The notes under the pieces were generated by a model. The model saw nothing but the letters and a program-made list of their open reading frames with translations, was not told the DNA's origin and did not search any database. From positions 104,235 to 168,234 of the forward strand of contig MELF01000010.1 in NCBI GenBank assembly GCA_001767525.1: DNA of 64,000 bases, in the 5' to 3' direction. The translations under genes were made by a program, and so were the position numbers. This document shows, piece after piece, positions 34,596-42,999 of this stretch. The first letter of the stretch is position 1, and each line of letters starts with the position of its first letter. The DNA comes from Acidobacteria bacterium RIFCSPLOWO2_12_FULL_68_19. Lineage in GTDB: Bacteria > Acidobacteriota > Vicinamibacteria > Vicinamibacterales > UBA2999.

Positions 34596-35096
34596 CTACA
34601 GCCGTTTCCTCATTCGCCTGCGTTCCACGATCCCGGGCAGCGATTCGATGATGGTGAAGGCCACCATGCCCACGACCGCATTCCCGGCGGCCTGGCTCGC
34701 GACCGCGGCCCAGGGCGAGGGAAACGATCGCAAGCCGAGCAGCACGTACAACCCCATGAACACCGCCGCATGCGCCGCCGTCGCCGCCACGAACATCATG
34801 AACCGCGGCAGAGCCGCCGTGACGATGAACTGCTGGCCGATCGCGCCCGTCAGGAACCCGACAATCGACTTCGCCAGGCCTCCAATGCCGATGACGCCGC
34901 TCGACAGGGCGTCTTGAATCAGGCCTGCCAGGCTTCCCGCGAACATCCCGGTGACCGGCCCGCTCGTCAACGCGACGTAGACGACGACGACGAGCACCAG
35001 GTCGAGCGCCGCCGTGCCGCCGACGAGGAACCGGGCCAGGGTCGTCTGCAACGCCAGCGCCACGGCGATCGCGGCCAGGACCCCGACGGCCTTCAC
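34596..35096 (-). CDS. mreD: Rod shape-determining protein MreD
   Basis: A 166-residue membrane protein with five or six hydrophobic segments (VGVLAAIAVALALQTTLARF, LVLVVVVYVALTSGPVTGMF and so on). MreD links MreC to the elongation complex. It starts with GTG, 21 nt after mreC. Identification rests on hydrophobicity, length and the canonical gene order rather than a strong motif. Confidence 0.9.
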   Translation of the reverse strand: MKAVGVLAAIAVALALQTTLARFLVGGTAALDLVLVVVVYVALTSGPVTGMFAGSLAGLIQDALSSGVIGIGGLAKSIVGFLTGAIGQQFIVTAALPRFMMFVAATAAHAAVFMGLYVLLGLRSFPSPWAAVASQAAGNAVVGMVAFTIIESLPGIVERRRMRKRL

Positions 35097-35117
35097 CGCC
35101 GCCTCCGCACGGACACG

Positions 35118-36050
35118 TTACGGCGCGACAGGCGCGGCTCCCGCGCGTTCGCGCTCCGGCGGCGCACGTCCCGCATCCGGGACTGGTTGCGCCGGTGCGG
35201 CGGGCTCGCCGGCGGCGCCAGCCCCCGCATCGGCGGCCGAAGACGACGCGAGCACCACGAGCACCGCCTCGAGCGACGAGAAATCGACGGCCGGGCGAAC
35301 GGCGATGGCACCGAACACTCCCTGGCCTCGCTCTACAGATTCTATCTGACCTATGACAAAGCCTTTAGGGTAGATGCCATCGATTCCAGACGTGACCACC
35401 GTGTCTCCAGCCTGGACATCCGCGGTGCCGGACACATAGCTCAGGCCCAGTCCGCCGCCGGTGCCGACGGCCACGCCCTGCGCCCGGGAGCGCTCCACGA
35501 GCGCCCCTGCCGCAGCGTTGCGGTCGATGAGCAACTGGACCTTGGCCGCCCGGGCGCTCGGCGTGATCACGCGTCCGACCACCCCTGCGGGGGCAATCAC
35601 GGCCATGTCCGGCCGCAGGCCGTCGGAGGTGCCCCGGTCGATCGTGATGGTGCGGAAATCCGGGCTCGCGCCACCGGCGATGATGGCGGCGGCGACAGTG
35701 GCCAGATCGGCCTCGGAACGCAACGCCAACAGCTCTTCCAGGGTGCGCGAGCGCTGGGCGAGCGCCCGCTCCTGCTGGAGCCGCACGCGGAGCTGCGCCA
35801 CGTCGTTGCGCAGGCGCTCGTTCTCCCGCCGCACCTGCTGCAGTGCGACGTAGTCGCTCCACGACGTTCGCATGCCGCCGAGGGCGCCCGACGCCACGCG
35901 TTGCACCTCGGCAAAGACTCCGAACGTCACCGCCTCGAGAACCGGCACGCCGCGCTCGGTGTTGACCTGGGCCGAGATGAGCACGATGTGGCCGATGGTG
36001 AGTCCGGCGAAGAGATACCCGGTGCGCTGGCGGATATCGAGAAGCGCCAC
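35118..36050 (-). CDS. mreC: Rod shape-determining protein MreC
   Basis: A 310-residue bitopic protein: an N-terminal membrane segment (YLFAGLTIGHIVLISAQV), a coiled coil (about 75-115, LQQVRRENERLRNDVAQLRV) and periplasmic beta domains (VGRVITPSARAAKVQLLID, VVTSGIDGIYPKGFVIGQI). It connects MreB to PBP2-RodA. The start is GTG, 6 nt after mreB. The C-terminal 45 residues are Ala/Pro-rich and likely disordered. Confidence 0.95.
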   Translation of the reverse strand: MALLDIRQRTGYLFAGLTIGHIVLISAQVNTERGVPVLEAVTFGVFAEVQRVASGALGGMRTSWSDYVALQQVRRENERLRNDVAQLRVRLQQERALAQRSRTLEELLALRSEADLATVAAAIIAGGASPDFRTITIDRGTSDGLRPDMAVIAPAGVVGRVITPSARAAKVQLLIDRNAAAGALVERSRAQGVAVGTGGGLGLSYVSGTADVQAGDTVVTSGIDGIYPKGFVIGQIESVERGQGVFGAIAVRPAVDFSSLEAVLVVLASSSAADAGAGAAGEPAAPAQPVPDAGRAPPERERAGAAPVAP

Positions 36051-36056
36051 GGCCTG

Positions 36057-37082
<1,026 letters not shown>

Positions 37083-38177
37083 CTACGTGCCTTTCTCGGC
37101 CACGAATATGCCGTTCTTGCCCGCGTCCTTGACGCGGTACATGGCGCGATCCGCGGCCCGCAACAGTTCTTCGGCCGATCCGGTCACGTCGGGCAGCGTC
37201 GCCACACCAACCGAGGCGGTCAGGCGGACCGTCAAGCCGTCGGATTCAAGGAAGCGGAAGGTCCGGATACGGTCGCAGACGCGTTCGGCCACGAAGACTG
37301 CGCCTTCCCGCCCGGTGTCCGGCAGGATGACGGCGAACTCGTCGCCTCCGAACCGGGCCACGACGTCGGTCTCCCGGGCGCAGATGCGAATCACCCCGGC
37401 GACCTCGACGAGCGCGCGGCTGCCCGCCATGTGCCCGTGGTGCGTGTTGACGTTCTTGAACCCGTCCATGTCGATGAACAGCACCGACAGCGGCCGGCCG
37501 CTTCGGATCGACCGCTTCTCCTCACGACGAAGCACGAGGTTCAGGTACCGCGAGTTCGACAGGCCCGTCAGGTCGTCGGTCACCGAGAGCACTTCGGCGC
37601 GCTGCAGCGCGAGCGCGTTGTCGAGCGCGAGCGCCACCGGCTCGAGCACCGTCCGCAGCGTCGCCGTCAGCGCCGAGCCGAGCGACGGCGCGGTGGCCGA
37701 CGGCAGCGGGTCGATGCCGACCAGCGCGCCGATGGTCCGGTTGCGGCACCGCAGTGGAAAGGCCATCGCCGTTCCCGCCACGACGCCGTCCACGCGCCGA
37801 TCCTTCATCAGGTCCGCCGCCATCAGCTCGACTCCCTGCTCCGCGACCCAGTTCGCCACCATCGAGACCGACGGCCCGAGCGCGGGGACGAGCCCCTTGT
37901 CGGCCAGCACGGAGAGCTGTCCCGTCAGGTCGGGCGCCACCACCGCCCAGCACGGCGCCGGAATCCATTCGTCCGCCTGTCGCACGAGCCAGTCCGCGAC
38001 CTTCTGGGGATCGAGCGTCGCGTTGGCGTCGCGCACCGTGTCGATGACGATGTTGCGGCGATCGAAGTGCGATCTGAGCGTACGAACCTGCGCCTTGACG
38101 TGGCTGGAGAAGTCTAGACGCCGGGCACCGCGAGCCATGGGGTGCGCGACGTCAAGCTGCTTGGAGATCGGTGTCAC
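37083..38177 (-). CDS. GAF-GGDEF diguanylate cyclase preceding mreB
   Basis: A 364-residue cytoplasmic protein. Residues about 40-190 look like a GAF sensor domain, and residues about 195-360 are a GGDEF domain with an intact active site (GGDEF at 277-281). An RxxD inhibitory I-site (RETD) sits five residues before the GGDEF motif. It should make c-di-GMP with product feedback. Start codon uncertain: GTG at 38177 or ATG at 38140. It heads the elongation cluster with no spacer before mreB, which suggests that c-di-GMP and shape control are linked here. Confidence 0.9.
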   Translation of the reverse strand: MTPISKQLDVAHPMARGARRLDFSSHVKAQVRTLRSHFDRRNIVIDTVRDANATLDPQKVADWLVRQADEWIPAPCWAVVAPDLTGQLSVLADKGLVPALGPSVSMVANWVAEQGVELMAADLMKDRRVDGVVAGTAMAFPLRCRNRTIGALVGIDPLPSATAPSLGSALTATLRTVLEPVALALDNALALQRAEVLSVTDDLTGLSNSRYLNLVLRREEKRSIRSGRPLSVLFIDMDGFKNVNTHHGHMAGSRALVEVAGVIRICARETDVVARFGGDEFAVILPDTGREGAVFVAERVCDRIRTFRFLESDGLTVRLTASVGVATLPDVTGSAEELLRAADRAMYRVKDAGKNGIFVAEKGT

Positions 38178-38461
38178 CGCTCGTCAGGGCGGGAACGCAC
38201 TCAGACATCTACTGGACCGTCTCAATCGATGGAATCGCACCTGCGAACACGTCCCCGCCCAAAATCCCGCCGGCCGCGACGCCGACTCCGCCGGCCGTTG
38301 TGTAGCGAGAACGCACCCGGAGTGTCGACCAAAATGTCGCTAAGTCCTTCTAAACCGGACTGATATTACCACGCCTGCAAGGCTTCGGGCCCGGAAGGAC
38401 GGGGCTTTGGACCGACGCCGCAAGCCCTTGTAAGATGAAGCGTTCAGGAGCGGCCGGAACG
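38178..38461. other. Divergent intergenic region between the cyclase and chaperone genes
   Basis: No gene is apparent in this stretch. TTTGGA (38406-38411) and TAAGAT (38431-38436), 19 nt apart, could be a rightward sigma-70-like promoter for the chaperone gene. GTCCTTC (38344-38350) and GAAGGAC (38394-38400) form a long-range inverted repeat. Promoters for the whole elongation cluster should lie here on the minus strand, but I cannot single one out. Confidence 0.4.
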
Positions 38462-38510
38462 GCCCGACGCCCAAGGCCGAACGCCGAAAGCCCAAAGCCC
38501 AAAGCCCAGA
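38462..38510. repeat. GCCCAAA heptamer array in the chaperone gene leader
   Basis: Seven 7-bp units in register: GCCCGAC, GCCCAAG, GCCGAAC, GCCGAAA, GCCCAAA, GCCCAAA, GCCCAGA. The last unit runs into GAGGA, which serves as ribosome-binding site for the ATG at 38521. It is the same family as 4868-4909. Confidence 0.92.
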
Positions 38511-38520
38511 GGATCTTCCG

Positions 38521-40464
38521 ATGACCATGCTCGACCGGATGCGGCGCCACAAGGGGTGGCTCAAATGGAGCCTCGCGCTCGTGGTGCTCGCTTTCATCGT
38601 CTTCTACATCCCCAGCTTCCTGGACGACCCGACGGCGGTCGGCGTCGGCGTCGCCTCGGGCGAGGTCCTCGCCGACGTCGAGGGGCGCACGGTCACGGCC
38701 GGGCAGTTCCAGCAGCGCTACAACGCCCAGATCCAGGCGTACCGCTCGGCCTACGGCGGCAGTCTGAGCGCCCAGTTGCTGCGGCAGCTCGGGGTCGAGC
38801 AGCAGGTGCTCCAGCAGATGATCGACGAGCAGGCGGCGCTCATCGAAGCCGAGCGTCACGGGCTCGCCGTGAGCGACGAGGAGCTGGCGCAGCAGATCTT
38901 CGCCATTCCAGGGCTGCAGGAGAACGGCCGCTTCGTCGGCGAGGCCCGCTACGAGCAGATCCTCCGCAGCCAGGTGCCGCCAATGACGAAGGCGATGTTC
39001 GAGGACACCTTGCGCCGCAGCCTCATGATCGACAAGCTGCGCGCGGCAATCACCGATTGGATGACGGTGTCGGATGCCGAGGTCGAACGCGACTTCAGGC
39101 TCCGCAACGAGAAGGTCCGGCTGCAGGTGGTCGCCCTCACCGCGGACAGGTTCCGCAGCCAGGTGAGCGTCGGCGATGCCGACGTCGCGTCGTACTTCGA
39201 GACGCGCACGGCGGAGTATCGGGTCGGCGAGCAGCGCAAGGTCCGGGTGCTGCTGCTCGACCGCGACCAGGCGCGCAGTCGGGTCGTCATTCCGCTCACC
39301 GAGGCGCAGCGCTCCTACAACAACAACATCGCGCTCTACCAGACGCCGGAGCAGGTTCGCGCCAGTCACATCCTGCTGAACGTCGCGGGCAAGGAGGAGG
39401 CGGGGATCCGCACGCAGGCGGAGGCGCTCCTGCAGCAGGTCAAGGCGGGCGGCGACTTCGCGGAACTGGCGCGCAAGTTCTCCGACGACGAGGGGACGCG
39501 CGCGATGGGCGGCGATCTCGACTACTTCGGCCGCGGCCGCATGGTGCCGGAGTTCGAGCAGGCGGCCTTCGCGCTCGAGCCCGGCCAGGTGAGCGACATC
39601 GTCCGCACGCAGTTCGGGTTCCACATCATCAAGGTGGTCGACAAGAAGCCGGCGGTGACGCGCCCCTTCGAGGAGGCGCGCCCGCAGATCGAAGAGCAGT
39701 TGAAGACCGAGCGCGCCGACGAGCAGCTCGCCGCGCGCGCGGCGCAGCTGGCGGCGCAGATCGAGGATCCCGGGGATCTCGACACCGTGGCGCGCGAGAA
39801 CGGGCTGACCGTCACCGAGAGCGACTTCTTCGGCCGCACCGATCCGGTCCCGGGCCTCGGCGTGGCGCCGCAGGTGGCCGCCGCGGCCTTCGAGCTGCCG
39901 CAGGGTCGGGTGAGCGAGGCGATTCCGTCGCCCCGCGGCCCGGTGTTCATCACGCTCGCCGGCACGCGCGACCCCTATGTGCCGACGCTCGACCAGGTGC
40001 GGGATCGGGTGCGCGACGATCTCATCCGGTCGCGGGCGACCGAGCTGGGCCGGCAGCGAGCCGCCCAGATTGCCGCCGTCCTGCGGAGCGCGCCGGATTT
40101 CGCCGCCGCCGCCAAGGCGCAGGGACTTGAGGCGAAGGACACGCAGCTCGTTCCGCGCGGGTCGCCCCTCCCGGACGTCGGCGTGAGCGCCGCCATCGAC
40201 ACGGTCGCCTTCGACCTCCCCGCCGGCGGCGTCAGCGGACCCGTCACGGAGGGTGACGCGACCGTGATCGTGCGCGTCGCCGAGCGCGACGAGGTGACGG
40301 CCGGGGAACTCGCGCAGGGCAAGGAGGCGTTCCGCGAGCAGCTCCTGACCGAACGCCGCGGCCGCTTCTTCACCGCCTATATGAACCGGGCGAAGGAACG
40401 GATGCAGATCGAGATTCGTCAGGACGTCGTGCAGCGGATGCTCGCGGCCACGGCCACGCTGTAG
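38521..40464 (+). CDS. PpiD/SurA-like peptidyl-prolyl isomerase and periplasmic chaperone
   Basis: A 647-residue protein anchored by one N-terminal membrane segment (SLALVVLAFIVFYIP). A SurA_N-type helical domain follows (about 50-200), then a parvulin domain (about 280-380: VRASHILLNV, FAELARKFSDDEGTRAMGGDLDYFGRG, TQFGFHIIKVVDKK). The C-terminal half is a second, more diverged parvulin-like and helical region, as in PpiD. It assists folding of exported and outer-membrane proteins. The start codon is preceded by GAGGA and a heptamer array. Confidence 0.9.
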   Translation: MTMLDRMRRHKGWLKWSLALVVLAFIVFYIPSFLDDPTAVGVGVASGEVLADVEGRTVTAGQFQQRYNAQIQAYRSAYGGSLSAQLLRQLGVEQQVLQQMIDEQAALIEAERHGLAVSDEELAQQIFAIPGLQENGRFVGEARYEQILRSQVPPMTKAMFEDTLRRSLMIDKLRAAITDWMTVSDAEVERDFRLRNEKVRLQVVALTADRFRSQVSVGDADVASYFETRTAEYRVGEQRKVRVLLLDRDQARSRVVIPLTEAQRSYNNNIALYQTPEQVRASHILLNVAGKEEAGIRTQAEALLQQVKAGGDFAELARKFSDDEGTRAMGGDLDYFGRGRMVPEFEQAAFALEPGQVSDIVRTQFGFHIIKVVDKKPAVTRPFEEARPQIEEQLKTERADEQLAARAAQLAAQIEDPGDLDTVARENGLTVTESDFFGRTDPVPGLGVAPQVAAAAFELPQGRVSEAIPSPRGPVFITLAGTRDPYVPTLDQVRDRVRDDLIRSRATELGRQRAAQIAAVLRSAPDFAAAAKAQGLEAKDTQLVPRGSPLPDVGVSAAIDTVAFDLPAGGVSGPVTEGDATVIVRVAERDEVTAGELAQGKEAFREQLLTERRGRFFTAYMNRAKERMQIEIRQDVVQRMLAATATL

Positions 40465-40477
40465 CCCCTCGGCCCCG

Positions 40478-42244
40478 TCAGCGCAGGAACACCCCCGGCA
40501 TCAACGCCAGCGGCTCGCCGCGCCGGAAGAGCCGCAACGGCGCGGTGAGCGCGGCGATCGCGCGCAGATCGGCGCCCGTGACGAGGCGCTCCCACACCGG
40601 CGCGCTGGACGACTGAAGCTCCTCCGCCAGGGTCTCGAAGAGGGTCCGCCGCGGCGGGTAGCTCACGAGCTCTACGTCCTCGTCCGCCGAAATCCCCGCC
40701 CGCTCCTTGGCGATGGCGACGGCGCGGTCCAGCCCACCGAGCGTGTCGACGAGCCCAACTTCTCGTGCCTGCCGGCCGGTCCAGACACGCCCCTGCGCCA
40801 CCGCGTCGAGTTGGGCGGGACGCATGCGGCGCGACGCGGCCGCCTTCTGCACGAAGCCGTCGTAGAACGACTCCATGTATTCCCCCACCTTGGCACGCTG
40901 CTCCGGCGTAAACGGCGTGAACGGCGAATTGATGTCGGCGTTGCGGCCCGAGGCGACCGTCTCGGTGGCGATGCCCAGCTTGTCCATCGCGGCGCCGAGG
41001 GCGAACTTCCCGGCGTAGATGCCGATCGATCCGGTGAGCGTCGCCGGCTGCGCCACGATGACGTGCGCCGGCATCGACACGTAGTACCCCCCCGAGGCGG
41101 CGAGATCCGACATCGACACCACGAGCGGGCGCGACGGCCGGCTGTCGCGCGTGATCGTCAGCTCGCGCCAGATGACGTCGGAGGCAACGGCCGATCCTCC
41201 GGGGCTGTCGACCCGGACCACGATCGCGCGTACCGAGTCGTCGTCGCGGATACGCTGCAGCTGCTCGACCACCGAGTCGGACCCGGTGGCGGGCCCGTTC
41301 ACGACGTCGTAGGTGCTCCTCCCCGAGACGATGAGTCCCGAAAGGTGCAGCACCGCCATGCGCGCAGCCGGCCGGATTCCGGCGGCGGCGGGACTGACGC
41401 GCTGATAGGCCGACTCCTCGACGAGGCGCCGGCCCGCGTCCGGGCCCTCCAGCGCCGGGACGCGATCGTCGAGCTCGTCGAGGTAGCCGAGCTCGTCCAC
41501 GAGGCCCGCCCGGCGCGCCGCGTCGGCCGAGAACGGCCCCTCGTCGAGGAGCCGGCGCACCTCGTCCACCGTCTTGCGCCGCGCCTCGGCGATCGTACCC
41601 ACGAGCTGATCGTAGAGATCGCGATTGAGCGATTCGGCCATCTCGCGGTGGGCCGGCGTGAACCCGCGTTCGGTGAGCTGATTGGGCGCGGTTTTGTACG
41701 CGCCGATGCGGAGGAAGTCCGGATACGCGCCGACCCGGTCGAGCGTTCCGCGAAGAAAGATCTCGTAGGAGGCGATGCCGGTCAGATCCAACGGACTCGT
41801 GGGGAGCAGGAAGATCCGATCGGCCGCGCTCGCGAGGTAGTACTCGCGATCGCCCCCGTATTCCAGGTAGGCGACGACGGGCTTGCCGGAGCGACGGAAA
41901 TCGACAATCGCATCGCGCAGCTCCTGCAACTTTCCCCAGAACGGCGTCTCGAGCGTCGAGGGGCGCACGAGCAGCGCGGCGATCCGCGGGTCACGTTTGG
42001 CCTTCTGCAGGCTCTCAACGAAACCTCGGAGGCTCGCCGCGTTGCGCCCGGCGAGTTGGCCGACGATGTCGTCCGGCTGCCGGTCGAGCAGCGCGCCGCC
42101 AGGCCTGAGCACGAGGGTGGCGCGCTCGGGCACGGACGGACCGCGCGCCGTCAGCGCGTAGAGGACGAGAATGCCGGCGATCGAAACGATGACCGCCAGC
42201 CCGATCAGGATGAAGACGAGCGCGATACCACGGCGCAGGGCCAC
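40478..42244 (-). CDS. sppA: Signal peptide peptidase SppA, 67K type
   Basis: A 588-residue membrane-bound serine protease with tandem SppA domains. The catalytic dyad is visible: Lys184 in RIGAYKTAPNQ (N-domain) and Ser384 in LAASGGYYVS (C-domain), with VDSPGGSAVASDVIW. One N-terminal membrane segment is present (IALVFILIGLAVIVSIAGILVL). It degrades cleaved signal peptides. I start it at a GTG with AAGGAGG six bases upstream; the in-frame ATG 60 nt farther lies in a heptad-like repeat and is rejected. Convergent with the chaperone gene, with 13 nt between stops. Confidence 0.94.
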   Translation of the reverse strand: MALRRGIALVFILIGLAVIVSIAGILVLYALTARGPSVPERATLVLRPGGALLDRQPDDIVGQLAGRNAASLRGFVESLQKAKRDPRIAALLVRPSTLETPFWGKLQELRDAIVDFRRSGKPVVAYLEYGGDREYYLASAADRIFLLPTSPLDLTGIASYEIFLRGTLDRVGAYPDFLRIGAYKTAPNQLTERGFTPAHREMAESLNRDLYDQLVGTIAEARRKTVDEVRRLLDEGPFSADAARRAGLVDELGYLDELDDRVPALEGPDAGRRLVEESAYQRVSPAAAGIRPAARMAVLHLSGLIVSGRSTYDVVNGPATGSDSVVEQLQRIRDDDSVRAIVVRVDSPGGSAVASDVIWRELTITRDSRPSRPLVVSMSDLAASGGYYVSMPAHVIVAQPATLTGSIGIYAGKFALGAAMDKLGIATETVASGRNADINSPFTPFTPEQRAKVGEYMESFYDGFVQKAAASRRMRPAQLDAVAQGRVWTGRQAREVGLVDTLGGLDRAVAIAKERAGISADEDVELVSYPPRRTLFETLAEELQSSSAPVWERLVTGADLRAIAALTAPLRLFRRGEPLALMPGVFLR

Positions 42245-42274
42245 GATGAACCTCCTTGCAGCTGCCGGTTGCCT

Positions 42275-42305
42275 TGCCGACAACTGGCCGCCGACCACCG
42301 ACAAC
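42275..42305. repeat. Weak CCGAC heptad repeat between sppA and the FKBP gene
   Basis: Units with a 7-bp period: TGCCGAC, AACTGGC, CGCCGAC, CACCGAC, AAC. The match is weaker than in other arrays, but the period and gene-boundary location agree, and CCGACAAC resembles the array at 19482-19509. Confidence 0.5.
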
Positions 42306-42307
42306 CA

Positions 42308-42313
42308 TATAAT
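42308..42313 (+). promoter_or_regulatory. -10 hexamer TATAAT of the FKBP gene (near-leaderless)
   Basis: TATAAT ends only 8 nt before the ATG at 42322, so transcription would start at or next to the start codon. No Shine-Dalgarno sequence is present, consistent with a leaderless message. Confidence 0.55.
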
Positions 42314-42321
42314 GCGCCGGC

Positions 42322-42753
42322 ATGCGGTACCCCCTCACGGTCCTCGGAGCCATCCTCGCGATGGTCCCGGCCATCGGCTGCGGCAACGGCGCAGAAAAGA
42401 GCAGCGTGACCGAGATCATCAGAAACGACGCGCGCGCCGGTACGGGCGCGGAGGCGCAACCCGGCCGCAGCGTCACTGTCCACTACACCGGCTGGCTGTA
42501 TGACACGGCACGGCCGGACCACAAGGGGACGAAATTCGACAGCTCCCGCGACCGCAACGAGCCTTTCACGTTCACTCTCGGCGCCGGCGAAGTCATTCGC
42601 GGGTGGGATGAGGGGGTGGCGGGCATGCGTGTCGGTGGACAGCGGACCCTGACGATTCCACCAGAAATGGGGTATGGCTCCCGGGGCGCGGGAGGCGTGA
42701 TCCCCCCGAATGCCCCCCTGCTCTTCGAGGTCGAACTCCTGAACGTCCGATAA
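42322..42753 (+). CDS. FKBP-type peptidyl-prolyl isomerase, probable lipoprotein
   Basis: A 143-residue protein. The N-terminus is a short signal with lipobox-like AIGC (Cys20), so it may be lipid-anchored. The FKBP domain covers about 45-143: [50 protein letters not shown] and [24 protein letters not shown]. It speeds prolyl isomerisation in the envelope. It lies upstream of the exopolysaccharide locus on the same strand, separated by a structured 246-nt region. Confidence 0.92.
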   Translation: MRYPLTVLGAILAMVPAIGCGNGAEKSSVTEIIRNDARAGTGAEAQPGRSVTVHYTGWLYDTARPDHKGTKFDSSRDRNEPFTFTLGAGEVIRGWDEGVAGMRVGGQRTLTIPPEMGYGSRGAGGVIPPNAPLLFEVELLNVR

Positions 42754-42999
42754 GAGGGACGTACGGCCGCCAAGTGCCCCAAACGGGTGAAAATCCGGGC
42801 AACTGGAGAGCGCCCTGTAGGGTCTCGACTGTATGCCAGAAAATGACAGATTGGCATTACAATCCCGGTGCTGGTACCAGACTCCGGCCTTGGAAATCTG
42901 TCGGACTGGCCGCAAGATGTATGTACCGCCGATGGGCGGTCTTGTGTCCTCCAGGGCAAACTGTGTCTGGAGTGACGACGGTGTAGGAACACCGGCGAG
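42754..42999 (+). promoter_or_regulatory. Structured leader of the exopolysaccharide locus
   Basis: This gene-free stretch contains CCCT-GT-AGGG (42813-42822) within GAGA/TCTC arms, TGCCA/TGGCA (42834-42856), the palindrome CTGGTACCAG (42871-42880), ACCGCC-GATG-GGCGGT (42925-42940), CTCCAG/CTGGAG (42949-42972) and CGGTGT-AGGA-ACACCG (42979-42994). The last hairpin places the AGGA ribosome-binding site in its loop, 11 nt before the ATG. TACAAT at 42858-42863 may be a -10 box. A GG-N10-GC spacing at 42798-42811 is a weak sigma-54-like site. It could be a riboswitch or an operator region; it matches no class I can name. Confidence 0.5.

Noticed and set aside
42245-42304. sppA start at the ATG at 42304
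   Set aside because: It lies in a heptad-like repeat, whereas GTG 42244 has AAGGAGG at ideal spacing and begins right before the membrane anchor.
42840-42890. Sigma-54 site TTGGCATTACAATCCCGGTGCT before the autokinase gene
   Set aside because: The distance between the GG and GC dinucleotides is 15 nt instead of 10.
42940-42999. c-di-GMP-I (GEMM) riboswitch
   Set aside because: Only the CAGGGCAAAC segment matches; the second conserved strand (GGACGCAAAGCC-like) and the tetraloop-receptor arrangement are absent.
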